Made by a program: the position numbers and the translations under genes. Of a stretch of 64,000 nucleotides of DNA, positions 1 to 7,584 are shown in pieces; within the stretch, counting starts at the first letter, position 1, and each line of letters starts with the position of its first letter. Below the pieces are notes generated by a model. That model worked only from the letters and a program-made list of their open reading frames with translations. It was not told where the DNA came from and ran no database searches. The stretch lies in NCBI GenBank assembly GCA_965219015.1, contig CBDCNH010000013.1, positions 124,001-188,000 on the forward strand, read 5' to 3'. The stretch is from CBDCNH01 sp965219015 (GTDB lineage Bacteria > Pseudomonadota > Alphaproteobacteria > Rhodobacterales > Rhodobacteraceae).

Positions 1-428
1 GAGGCGTGGTTGAGCGCGTCCGACACGATCACGGCGCCCGGGATGCGCGCGCCGAGCGTCGAGAGCGCGGCCCAGTTCGAGACGTAGCCGGAGGTGAAGA
101 TGAGCGCCGCGTCCTTGCCGTGGAGGTCGGCGAGCTCGGCCTCAAGGACGAGGTGATGGTGATTGGTGCCCGAGATGTTGCGGGTTCCGCCGGCACCGGC
201 GCCGCAGCTGTCGATGGCGTCCTTCATGGCCTGCCGGACGGCGGCGTTCTGGCCCATCCCGAGGTAGTCGTTCGAGCACCAGACGGTCACGTCGCGGGCG
301 CCGTCGCGGCCGTGGTTGAGCGCGCGCGGGAACTGGCCGCAGCGGCGCTCGAGATCGGCGAAGATGCGGTAGTTGCCTTCGCGCTTCAGGTCGTCGATCT
401 GGTCCTGGAACAGGGCGTCAAAGTCCAT
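1..428 (-). CDS. hemA: 5-aminolevulinate synthase, N-terminal part (cut by window edge)
   Basis: PLP-dependent enzyme condensing glycine and succinyl-CoA to 5-aminolevulinate, the entry step of tetrapyrrole synthesis in alphaproteobacteria. Only the first 142 residues are in the window. The protein begins MDFDALFQDQIDDLKREG, followed by the family segments CSNDYLGMGQ and GAGAGGTRNISGTNHHH, which are typical of ALA synthase. The start ATG lies inside the end of puhE (11-base overlap, ATGGACTTTGA), so the two are probably translationally coupled and hemA is the last visible gene of the puh/bch operon. This placement feeds precursor into bacteriochlorophyll synthesis. The fold is certain; whether it is the only ALA synthase in the genome cannot be seen. 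Confidence 0.95.
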   Translation of the reverse strand, partial: MDFDALFQDQIDDLKREGNYRIFADLERRCGQFPRALNHGRDGARDVTVWCSNDYLGMGQNAAVRQAMKDAIDSCGAGAGGTRNISGTNHHHLVLEAELADLHGKDAALIFTSGYVSNWAALSTLGARIPGAVIVSDALNHA

Positions 429-1224
429 GCGCGTCCTCCCGCATCTTGCGTGTCGGTTTCGGCGCGGGAAGCATCCAGCGCCAGAGTTTCTGGTCGGGCA
501 GCGGCAGCACCATGAGCCAATGCTCCAGCAGGGCGAGCGCCGTCAATGCGGCAAGGAGGCCGAAGCCCGCGGCCTCGGCTGCGCCCTGCGCGGCAATGAG
601 CCGCTCCGTCCAGCAGCCGAGGGTCAGCGACAGAAGCGTGATCGAGACGGGGTAGACGCCGCTGATCGAGCCCAGCCGGAAGTAGCTCGGCAGGTGCGCG
701 AGCGGGCGCGGCAGGAACTCGGTGTGGACCCTCAGGACACCGAAGAAGAGGTTCAGCTTGGCCGAGATCCGCGCCGCGAAGAGGAAGGCGAAGGTGTAGA
801 ACCCGAAGGGATTTGGCGCATCCCATGCCATGATGCCCATCGCCACGGCGACCGCGGCGAGCAGCATCTCGTGATAGGCGAGCGTTCCCCAGGCACGGAT
901 AAAGCGCTCCCAGCCTGCGATCCGTGGCGGGCAGGGCGCCGCGTTGGGGCCGGTGACGACGCCCGCGAGGAACGCGAGCTCGATCCAGCCCCAGATCGCG
1001 AGCGCCGCGAGGCAGCCGCCGTAGACAGCACCGGCGGTGAGGCTCCCCGACGCCGCGTCGAAGCCCCAGACGCCCGCGAGCGCCAGGGGCGCGGCGAGCG
1101 CCACCGTGACGAGATGCGCCCGGCCCTTGCGGCGGTCGGCGTGCTTCACGGCCATCAGGATCGCCCCGGTGGAGAACCACCAGGCGAAGAGGGCCGCGAG
1201 CGCGGGGAGCCAGCCTCCCGCCAT
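418..1224 (-). CDS. puhE: Putative photosynthetic complex assembly protein PuhE
   Basis: A 268-residue polytopic membrane protein of the PuhE (DUF3623) family, found only next to puhA/acsF in purple-bacterial photosynthesis clusters and linked to reaction-centre/LH1 assembly. About seven hydrophobic segments are visible, with the family-like stretches LAYHEMLLAAVAVAMGIMAW and NLFFGVLRVHTEFLPRPL. Its ATG overlaps the acsF stop (TGATG at 1224) and its own end overlaps the hemA start, so it sits in a coupled acsF-puhE-hemA chain. The biochemical role is not established; the assignment rests on family and position. Confidence 0.9.
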   Translation of the reverse strand: MAGGWLPALAALFAWWFSTGAILMAVKHADRRKGRAHLVTVALAAPLALAGVWGFDAASGSLTAGAVYGGCLAALAIWGWIELAFLAGVVTGPNAAPCPPRIAGWERFIRAWGTLAYHEMLLAAVAVAMGIMAWDAPNPFGFYTFAFLFAARISAKLNLFFGVLRVHTEFLPRPLAHLPSYFRLGSISGVYPVSITLLSLTLGCWTERLIAAQGAAEAAGFGLLAALTALALLEHWLMVLPLPDQKLWRWMLPAPKPTRKMREDAHGL

Positions 1225-2306
1225 CAGTAGGCCGGCACGAGGCGCGGGTTGTCGGGCACGGCGTTCTGCTTGACCGGGATCAGGTACAGGCCCGCGAAGG
1301 CGAGCCCGGCGCGCAGGCCGGCCGCCTTGGCGCCGAGCCAGCCGCCGACCCCGCCCTTCGCACGCGCCGCCGCCCCGTCCGCCATCGCGCGCCGGAGCCG
1401 CAGAATGCCCGGCGCCCAGCGCGGATGGTCGATGTCGACCTCGATCGGGAACACCTGGCGCGAGATCTCGGAGGTGATGCGGAGCACCTCGTGGTCGTAC
1501 CAGTCGATGTCGATGCCGAGCGCCTCATGGAACTTCGGCCGCATGTGGTCGCGCACGCACATCACCGAGAACACCGCGACGAGGAAGAACCGGATCCAGA
1601 GCCGGTTGACGCCCGAGGTGAGCTTCGGGTCGGTCTTCATCAGGAGCGCGAAGGCCTCGCCGTGGCTGAACTCGTCGTTGCACCACTTCTCGAACCACTT
1701 GAAGATCGGATGGATGCGGTGCTCGGGGTGCCTCTCGAGATGGCGGTAGATGGTGATGTAGCGCGCGTAGCCGATCTTCTCGCTGAGGTAGGTCGCGTAG
1801 TAGATGAACTTCGGGCGGAAGTAGGTGTATTTCTTGGCCTTGGTGAGGAACCCGAGGTTGACCGCGATGCCCGCCTCGCGCAGCGCGTCGTTGATGAAGC
1901 CCGCATGGCGCGCCTCGTCGCGCGCCATGTAGTTGAAGAGCTCGCAGATGTCGGGGTTGTTGCCGCGCCGCTTCATCTCCTTGTAGAGCACGCAGCCGGA
2001 GAACTCGGCGGTGAGCGAGGACACCAGGAAGTCGGTGAGCTCGGCCTTCAGGCCCGGCTCCATGCCGTCCCAGTCGATCGCGTCCCAGCCTTCGGTCTTC
2101 TTGAAGTGGCTGCGGTTCGGGTCGGACTTCATCTGCGCGATGAGCGCGTCCCATTCGGCGCGCACCGGGGTCACGTCGATGCGGTCCATCTCGTCGAAGT
2201 CGGTGGTGTAGAACCGCGGGTCGAGAAGCGTCGTCTCGGCCGCGGCGGCGGTGGTGGCGTTGAGCTTGTCGGCCCGGAGCCGGTCGGTGTCGACGGCGAC
2301 GTTCAT
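1224..2306 (-). CDS. acsF: Mg-protoporphyrin IX monomethyl ester oxidative cyclase (aerobic)
   Basis: The O2-dependent di-iron cyclase that forms ring E of bacteriochlorophyll, giving divinyl protochlorophyllide. The 360-residue product has the usual AcsF length and ferritin-like metal motifs: LTAEFSGCVLYKE, then NYMARDEARHAGF, and KWCNDEFSHGEAFAL, supplying the Glu/Asp and His ligands. It starts with ATG overlapping the preceding 103-aa gene (ATGA, 2303-2306) and ends overlapping puhE (TGATG). No oxygen-independent cyclase (bchE) is in the window, so as far as can be seen ring E formation depends on oxygen. In purple bacteria AcsF works with a small accessory subunit; none is recognisable next to it here. 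Confidence 0.96.
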   Translation of the reverse strand: MNVAVDTDRLRADKLNATTAAAAETTLLDPRFYTTDFDEMDRIDVTPVRAEWDALIAQMKSDPNRSHFKKTEGWDAIDWDGMEPGLKAELTDFLVSSLTAEFSGCVLYKEMKRRGNNPDICELFNYMARDEARHAGFINDALREAGIAVNLGFLTKAKKYTYFRPKFIYYATYLSEKIGYARYITIYRHLERHPEHRIHPIFKWFEKWCNDEFSHGEAFALLMKTDPKLTSGVNRLWIRFFLVAVFSVMCVRDHMRPKFHEALGIDIDWYDHEVLRITSEISRQVFPIEVDIDHPRWAPGILRLRRAMADGAAARAKGGVGGWLGAKAAGLRAGLAFAGLYLIPVKQNAVPDNPRLVPAY

Positions 2307-2614
2307 GCCATGCCCTCCTCGGAGATGCGGTCGCCCGAGAACGAGAACTCGCAGAGCTCCATCGCGCCGAGGTCGCCCGTGGCGCGCGTCCAGAGCCGCT
2401 CGAGCCCGCTCGCCCGCGTGATCGTGGCGGTGCGCTCGGCGGTCACGACCTCGCCGTAGGGCGCCATGACCGGCGCGCCGTGGACCAGCACCTCGTCGCC
2501 CGGGTGCACCACCGCGCCGTTGTCGAAGCGCACGTGCGCGTGCAGCGACTCGAACCTGTGCGAGACCTCGACCGTGCAGGGCGCGGTCTCCGTCGATTTG
2601 CGAAACAGGGCCAC
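2303..2614 (-). CDS. Conserved photosynthesis-cluster protein between puhC and acsF (function unknown)
   Basis: A 103-residue soluble protein with no obvious signal or membrane segment. It contains a beta-rich stretch (VRFDNGAVVHPGDEVLVHG, then YGEVVTAERTATI) and a C-terminal part with LERLWTRATGDLGAMELCEF. Small proteins of this type occur between puhC and acsF in roseobacter-like photosynthesis clusters, but I do not recognise a biochemical function. It shares an ATGA overlap with acsF, suggesting coupled translation and possibly a role in the cyclase step or in assembly. The equivalent slot in Rhodobacter carries other small puh genes, so I leave the symbol blank. Confidence 0.75.
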   Translation of the reverse strand: MALFRKSTETAPCTVEVSHRFESLHAHVRFDNGAVVHPGDEVLVHGAPVMAPYGEVVTAERTATITRASGLERLWTRATGDLGAMELCEFSFSGDRISEEGMA

Positions 2615-2637
2615 GGCGCGTTCCTCCTTGGTGTCCG

Positions 2638-3105
2638 CTACGGCATCAGTCTAGCGAACGCGGCGGTGTTGTCCCGCCCGAATCCGATGAGCGCGAGCTC
2701 GAAGCCGGTCAGATCGTCGCGGAGGCCAAGCCGGCCGTCGGCGAAGCGCATCAGGCGCACGGGCGCGTCGATCGGCACGCCGGCCAGCGTGCGCTCGCGA
2801 ACGATCACGCTCGAGACGCCCGAGATGAAGCCGCCCTTGTCGCCCGGCAGGTCGGCGATCACCGCGCCGGTGTCCGCGTCGATGACCTTCGCGGCACCCG
2901 ACGTGTCGCCCGTCAGGATGATCTGGCGTTCCTGCCGAATGGCGATCTCGGGGTACTTCGCCTCGAGCGGACGGTCGGTGACGCGGGCGTAGGTCACGAG
3001 GGCGACGCACGCGATGACCAGCCCCAGCATCGCGCGCAGGAGCGGCTTCGGGATCATCTCGCGGTCGCGGCGGGCAAGAACCTGATGCGGGGTGAGCGTG
3101 GCCAT
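2638..3105 (-). CDS. puhC: Photosynthetic complex assembly protein PuhC
   Basis: A 155-residue protein with a short cytoplasmic N-terminus (MATLTPHQVLARRDREMIPK), one membrane anchor (LLRAMLGLVIACVALVTYAR) and a periplasmic domain of about 110 residues. Family members are required for normal levels and reorganisation of the RC-LH1 complex in Rhodobacter. The periplasmic part holds the typical GDKGGFISGVSSVIVRERT and DGRLGLRDDLTGFELAL segments. It lies 6 bases after puhB and 23 bases before the 103-aa gene in the puh operon. Family identity is clear; the molecular mechanism is not known. Confidence 0.92.
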   Translation of the reverse strand: MATLTPHQVLARRDREMIPKPLLRAMLGLVIACVALVTYARVTDRPLEAKYPEIAIRQERQIILTGDTSGAAKVIDADTGAVIADLPGDKGGFISGVSSVIVRERTLAGVPIDAPVRLMRFADGRLGLRDDLTGFELALIGFGRDNTAAFARLMP

Positions 3106-3111
3106 GTCGGG

Positions 3112-3753
3112 TTACTCCGCTGCGATGGCGAACGAGGGCGCGGCGCGCGTGACCTGCGGCTCGGCGACGCGCGCCTCGGCGGCATCGGCGAGGGTCTGGG
3201 CCACCCGCGCCGCGTCGGGGATCGCGCGGAGCGCGGGCTCGCAGCGCGTGACCGTCCAGGGCCGGACGTGCGGCCAGGTGTTGAAGTACGACAGCCGCGC
3301 GGAGGACTTCAGCTTCAGCGCGATGGTGCCGGTGCCGCGCCGCCCGACCGCCGCGGAGGCCTCGACGATCTCGCGGTAGGGCAGGTTCAGCGTCATCGTG
3401 AGCGCCGCCCCGATCCGCATCGCGACCCGGCGGTTGGTGAGCGTGTAGACGGTGGTGCGCGCCTGCGCGTAGGCCATCGCCATCAGGATCGCGCACGCCA
3501 CGATGCCCATGATGAGATAGGGCGACCCGGCGCGGATCGCTTCCGCAACCGGCATCTCGGCGCTGAGCGCGGTGCTGCGCCATGCCGCGCAGAGCACGAA
3601 GTAGCCCGCCACCCAGTCAAGGCAGAGCGACTGGCGCGCGAGCGCGAACCAGTTCGGCCGGCCCTGCCAGAGGATGACCTCGCCCGAAGGCGGCGCCTCG
3701 GGCAGGCCCGGGATCGGCTCGACCGCGAAGTCGTCGTGGCTATGATCGGACAT
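3112..3753 (-). CDS. puhB: Reaction-centre assembly protein PuhB (PH-domain membrane protein)
   Basis: A 213-residue protein with an N-terminal cytoplasmic part (LWQGRPNWFALARQ), two to three hydrophobic segments in the first 120 residues, and a pleckstrin-like DUF304/bPH2 region around TVYTLTNRRVAMRIG. PuhB dimers assist reaction-centre assembly in Rhodobacter. It follows puhA by 12 bases and precedes puhC by 6 bases. Length and arrangement match the family. No odd features. Confidence 0.93.
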   Translation of the reverse strand: MSDHSHDDFAVEPIPGLPEAPPSGEVILWQGRPNWFALARQSLCLDWVAGYFVLCAAWRSTALSAEMPVAEAIRAGSPYLIMGIVACAILMAMAYAQARTTVYTLTNRRVAMRIGAALTMTLNLPYREIVEASAAVGRRGTGTIALKLKSSARLSYFNTWPHVRPWTVTRCEPALRAIPDAARVAQTLADAAEARVAEPQVTRAAPSFAIAAE

Positions 3754-3765
3754 GGCGGTCCCCTC

Positions 3766-4536
3766 CTAGAGTTGCGGCTCGAGCCGGTCGGCGGAGGCGT
3801 AGAGCTTGCCGCCCGCGTAGTAGCCCATGATCTTGTCCTCCTCGAGCTTCGTCACCTCGGTCGGGGTTCGGAGCACGGGGATGTCGGCGAACTGCCGGCC
3901 GTAGAGCGAGTGGATCGCCACGCGGTCCGACTTGATGCGGACGAGCTGGATCGGGATGATCCGCGTGCCGCTGCCCCATTCGCCGGTCAGGCGGAACTCG
4001 ATGAAGCGCACGAGCTGCTCGGGCTCGTCGATCCAGAGGTCGGTCACTTCGCCGACGATCTCGTGGTCGCCCGCTTGCACCGGAAGCCCGCGCGGGTCGC
4101 GGCCGGCGGAGACCGTGTAATTGTTCACGCTCGCCATCGGGACGATCTTGTTGTGGCCCTTGCCGTCCAGCTCGGGCTTGTCGCGCCGCGGCGCCCAGCT
4201 CGCGGGGCCGACGCCATCGACGAGCGGGTTGCCGGTCGGGACGTAGGGCGCGCCGGCCGCCCGCGCGGTGCGGCGCAGCGCGAGATCGTGACGGATCGGC
4301 GCGTCCGGCCCGGGCACGAGGATGGTGCCCTCGCCGTGCGGCAGGATGAACGTCTTGGGCTTCGGGACCGGGAACAGCCCCTGGTTCGTGGCACGGTTGC
4401 CGTCGTCGTCCTCGAGGGGGTAGCCCTCCCGCATGTTCTCGGTCTGCAGATAGTAGATCAGCAGCGCGAAGAAGCCCCAGAAGAGCCAGATCGAGAGCGA
4501 CGCGAGGTCGAAGTTGCCGAAGAAGGTAGCGATCAT
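3766..4536 (-). CDS. puhA: Photosynthetic reaction centre H subunit
   Basis: The H subunit caps the cytoplasmic face of the L-M core and shapes proton delivery to QB. The 256-residue product has one N-terminal transmembrane helix (LASLSIWLFWGFFALLIYYL), then the family-conserved ENMREGYPLE, a proline-rich linker (PVPKPKTFILPHGEG) and a C-terminal PRC-barrel with DLWIDEPEQLVRFIEF. It starts 16 bases after lhaA and opens the puhABC set. In Rhodobacter much puhA transcription starts inside the upstream lhaA gene; no such promoter could be confirmed by eye here. Confidence 0.97.
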   Translation of the reverse strand: MIATFFGNFDLASLSIWLFWGFFALLIYYLQTENMREGYPLEDDDGNRATNQGLFPVPKPKTFILPHGEGTILVPGPDAPIRHDLALRRTARAAGAPYVPTGNPLVDGVGPASWAPRRDKPELDGKGHNKIVPMASVNNYTVSAGRDPRGLPVQAGDHEIVGEVTDLWIDEPEQLVRFIEFRLTGEWGSGTRIIPIQLVRIKSDRVAIHSLYGRQFADIPVLRTPTEVTKLEEDKIMGYYAGGKLYASADRLEPQL

Positions 4537-4552
4537 GGCGTGTCTCCGTGGT

Positions 4553-5995
4553 TCAGGTGGGCAGGTCGGCGAGGCCGAACTTGGCAGGCGCGTCGTCGAA
4601 GCTCTCGCGCACCGTCCGCACCAGCGGGCCGAGCACGACGAGGGTGAGGAAGAGGAGCGCGATCTCGAGGTGGTAGACGACCGAGTAGCCGACCGACGGG
4701 CTCGCCATCGCCTCGCCGAGGCGACCCGACGCGGCCCAGTGGTTCACCACGTCGCGCACGGTGCCGCCGATCAGGATCGACGCGCCCGCCGCGGTCGCCT
4801 GCGCGGCGCCCCAGGCGCCAAGCGCGAGGCCCCGCCCGGCGATGCCCTCGACGGGCATGGTCATGGCGGCAGTGAGCGTCGCGACCGAGAAGAGCCCGCC
4901 GCCGAAGCCGATGAGGCAGGCGCCGGCGAAGAAGATGGCGGGCGAGCCCATCGGGGCCGCGAAGATCACCGCCGAGAATGCGGCGATGCCTGCGAGGATG
5001 CCGCGCGCGGCCATCCTGTAGGGGTTGATGCCGCGCGCGAGCCAGCGCGCCGCGAGCCCGAAGCCCACGAGCGCGCCCGCCGCCCACATCGCGGTGAGGA
5101 GCGTGGTCGAGGACACCGAGAGGCCGAGGATCTCGCCGCCGTAGGGCTCGAGGAGCACGTCCTGCATGTTGAACGCGAGCGCGCCGATGGCGACGACCGC
5201 GAGGAGCCGGCCCGCGCTGCCGCCGCTCGCGAAATCGGCCCAGGCGTCGGCGAACTTCGGCCGCGGCTCGGCACGCTCGGCGGCCGACATCGGGCGCATC
5301 CGCTCCTGCTTCCAGAGCGCGATCACGTTGAGGATGACCGTCGCCGCTGCCACGCCCTGCACGACCTGCACGAGGCGCAGCTCGGAAAAGTCCTCGAGGA
5401 GCACGCCCACCGTCAGCGAGGCAACCCCCATGCCGAGGAGCAGCATCACGTAGAGGAGCGCCACCACGCGCGGGCGCGTCTCGTCGGACGCGCGGTCGCA
5501 GGCGAGCGCCATGCCCGCGGTCTGCGTCATGCTCATGCCGACGCCCGCCATCAGGAACGACGCCGCCGCGAGCACGGTGCCCGCCCATTCGGGGCCGATG
5601 GCCGGGCCGCTCCCGAGCACGAAGAGCGCGAACGGCATGACCGCGAAGCCGCCCATCTGCCAGAGCGAGCCGAACCACAGGTAGGGCACGCGCTTCCAGC
5701 CGATCGCGGAGCGGTGCGTGTCGGAGCGGAACCCGATCAGCGCGCGGAACGGCGCCACCAGGATCGGCAGCGCGATCATCGCGGCGACGACCATCGCCGG
5801 CACGTGCAATTCCACGATCATCACGCGGTTGAGCGTGCCGAGCAGCAGCACGCTCGCCATCCCGACGGAGACCTGGAACAGCGACAGCCGCAGGAGCTGC
5901 CCGAGCGGCAGGCCCTCGGAGGCGGCGTCGGCGAAGGGCAGCATCCGCACCGTGAGGCGGGTCAGCGTCTGCATCCGGGCCTGGCGGGTCAGCAT
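4553..5995 (-). CDS. lhaA: LH1 complex assembly protein LhaA (BCD/PucC-family MFS)
   Basis: A 480-residue membrane protein of the bacteriochlorophyll-delivery branch of the major facilitator superfamily, needed for efficient LH1 assembly. About 12 hydrophobic segments are visible. Family signatures include LLRLSLFQVSVGMASVLLLG, LNRVMIVELHVPA, FRALIGFRSDTHRSAIGWKR and VLLEPYGGEILGLSV. It starts within the bchM end (ATGCTGA overlap, 5989-5995) and precedes puhA, the order bchM-lhaA-puhA known from Rhodobacter. A second, shorter family member lies at 17960-19243. Confidence 0.95.
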   Translation of the reverse strand: MLTRQARMQTLTRLTVRMLPFADAASEGLPLGQLLRLSLFQVSVGMASVLLLGTLNRVMIVELHVPAMVVAAMIALPILVAPFRALIGFRSDTHRSAIGWKRVPYLWFGSLWQMGGFAVMPFALFVLGSGPAIGPEWAGTVLAAASFLMAGVGMSMTQTAGMALACDRASDETRPRVVALLYVMLLLGMGVASLTVGVLLEDFSELRLVQVVQGVAAATVILNVIALWKQERMRPMSAAERAEPRPKFADAWADFASGGSAGRLLAVVAIGALAFNMQDVLLEPYGGEILGLSVSSTTLLTAMWAAGALVGFGLAARWLARGINPYRMAARGILAGIAAFSAVIFAAPMGSPAIFFAGACLIGFGGGLFSVATLTAAMTMPVEGIAGRGLALGAWGAAQATAAGASILIGGTVRDVVNHWAASGRLGEAMASPSVGYSVVYHLEIALLFLTLVVLGPLVRTVRESFDDAPAKFGLADLPT

Positions 5996-6666
5996 GGCGA
6001 GAGCTCCATCGCCTGCGAGATGTAGAAGCCGGACGTGACGCGCTCGACGCGGGCGAGGCGGGCGTCGAGCCCGGCGTGGGCGACGGCGCGCGCGATGGCG
6101 GCGTCGGCGTGTGGAATGATGCGGGGCGAGCGGTCGGCGCGGGGCATCGCCTTGCCGGCAAGCCAGAACGCGGTGAGGAACGGCGTGCGCGGCGCGATGG
6201 TGAAGAGCACGCCCCCCGAGCGCCGCCCGAGCCCCGCGAGTGCTGCACCGATGTCGCGCGCGGCGTAGTGGATGAGGCTGTCCATCGCGACGACGCGGTC
6301 AAAGCGGCCGAGGCCCTCGTCGAGCATGTCGCCTGCGACGAAGCGGATGCCGAGGTCGCCACGCACCCGGCGGCGGGCGACGTCGAGGAGGCTCGGCGAC
6401 ACGTCTACCGCCACGACCTCGGCGCCGCGCAGCGCCAGCGCCTCCGCGAGCTGGCCGACGCCGCAGCCCGCGTCGAGGATGCGCGTGCCGCTGAGATCGT
6501 CCGGCAATGCGCCGAGGAGCGTCGCGCGCATCCGGTCGCGGCCGGCGCGGACGGTGGCGCGGACCCGGCTCACCGGCGCGTCCGAGGTGAGCCGCTCCCA
6601 GGTCGCGGCGGCGGTCCGGTCGAAGTAGGTCGTCAGCCGGTCGCGGGTCTCGGCGTAGGTGTCCAT
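5989..6666 (-). CDS. bchM: Mg-protoporphyrin IX O-methyltransferase
   Basis: SAM-dependent enzyme methylating the ring C propionate of Mg-protoporphyrin IX, directly before the AcsF cyclase. The product is 225 residues, starting MDTYAETRDRLTTYFDRTA. The SAM-binding motif I reads ILDAGCGVGQLAEALALRG, followed by VVAVDVSPSLLDVARRR and DRVVAMDSLIHY, all typical of BchM. The ATG shares one base with the bchL stop (TGATG at 6664-6668), so translation is probably coupled. The same frame stays open upstream through bchL, but homology begins at this ATG. Confidence 0.95.
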   Translation of the reverse strand: MDTYAETRDRLTTYFDRTAAATWERLTSDAPVSRVRATVRAGRDRMRATLLGALPDDLSGTRILDAGCGVGQLAEALALRGAEVVAVDVSPSLLDVARRRVRGDLGIRFVAGDMLDEGLGRFDRVVAMDSLIHYAARDIGAALAGLGRRSGGVLFTIAPRTPFLTAFWLAGKAMPRADRSPRIIPHADAAIARAVAHAGLDARLARVERVTSGFYISQAMELSPC

Positions 6667-7565
6667 CAGTCGAACCCCAGCATCTCGAAGATGTCCCGGT
6701 CCTCCATCGGCGCGGGCGCCAGCGGGTCGGTGCCGGCCCAGAGCGTCTCGGCGAGGCGGACGTACTCGGCGCGCGCGGCCATCACGTCGGCGTCGGCCTC
6801 CATCTCGAAGAGGGTCTTCTTCTTCAGCCGCGAGCGGCGGATCACGTCGAGGTCGGCCATGTGCGCGAGCCGCCGGAACCCCACGCGGTCGCAGTAGCGG
6901 TCCACCTCGTCGGTGTCGCGCGAGCGGTTGGCGACGCAGCCCGCGAGCCGGACGGCGTAGTTCTTCGACTTGGCCTGCACCGCGGCGATGATGCGGTTCA
7001 TCGCGTAGATGCTGTCGAAGTCGTTGGCGGTGACGATGAGCGCGCGGTCGGCGTGCTGCAGAGGCGCCGCGAAGCCGCCGCAGACGACGTCGCCGAGCAC
7101 GTCGAAGATCACCACGTCGGTGTCCTCGAGGAGGTGGTGCTGCTTGAGGAGCTTCACCGTCTGGCCGACGACGTAGCCGCCGCAGCCGGTGCCCGCGGGC
7201 GGCCCGCCCGCCTCGACGCATTTCACCCCGCCCCAGCCTTCGTAGACGAAGTCCTCGGGGCGCAGCTCCTCGGCGTGAAAATCGACCTCCTTCAGCGTGT
7301 CGATGACGGTGGGCACGAGGCGGCCCGTGAGCGTGAAGGTGCTGTCGTGCTTCGGGTCGCAGCCGATCTGAAGCACGCGGCGGCCCATCTGCGCGAACGC
7401 CGCCGAGAGGTTCGACGAGGTGGTCGACTTGCCGATGCCGCCCTTGCCGTAGACGGCGAAGACCTTGGCGCCCTCGATCTTGAGCGCGTCGTCGAGATGG
7501 ACCTGCAGCGAGCCCTCGCCGTCGAGGCCCTTCAGGTCCGGGATGAGTTCGTCGCGCGGGCTCAT
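6666..7565 (-). CDS. bchL: Dark-operative protochlorophyllide reductase, iron protein BchL
   Basis: The NifH-like ATPase that passes electrons from a dimer-bridging [4Fe-4S] cluster to BchNB for ring D reduction. The 299-residue product has the P-loop YGKGGIGKSTTSSNLSAA, switch-like GCDPKHDSTFTL, and the cluster Cys in PPAGTGCGGY and VVCGGFAAPL. It sits between bchH and bchM; the bchH-bchL gap is 19 bases. The enzyme class is oxygen-sensitive. Length and motifs are intact. Confidence 0.97.
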   Translation of the reverse strand: MSPRDELIPDLKGLDGEGSLQVHLDDALKIEGAKVFAVYGKGGIGKSTTSSNLSAAFAQMGRRVLQIGCDPKHDSTFTLTGRLVPTVIDTLKEVDFHAEELRPEDFVYEGWGGVKCVEAGGPPAGTGCGGYVVGQTVKLLKQHHLLEDTDVVIFDVLGDVVCGGFAAPLQHADRALIVTANDFDSIYAMNRIIAAVQAKSKNYAVRLAGCVANRSRDTDEVDRYCDRVGFRRLAHMADLDVIRRSRLKKKTLFEMEADADVMAARAEYVRLAETLWAGTDPLAPAPMEDRDIFEMLGFD

Positions 7566-7584
7566 GATGTCGTCCTTCCTTGCG

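Noticed and set aside
4533..6362. Alternative minus-strand open frame of about 609 codons over lhaA and bchM
   Set aside because: Shifted frame of two conserved genes; product is Arg/Ala-rich without motifs.
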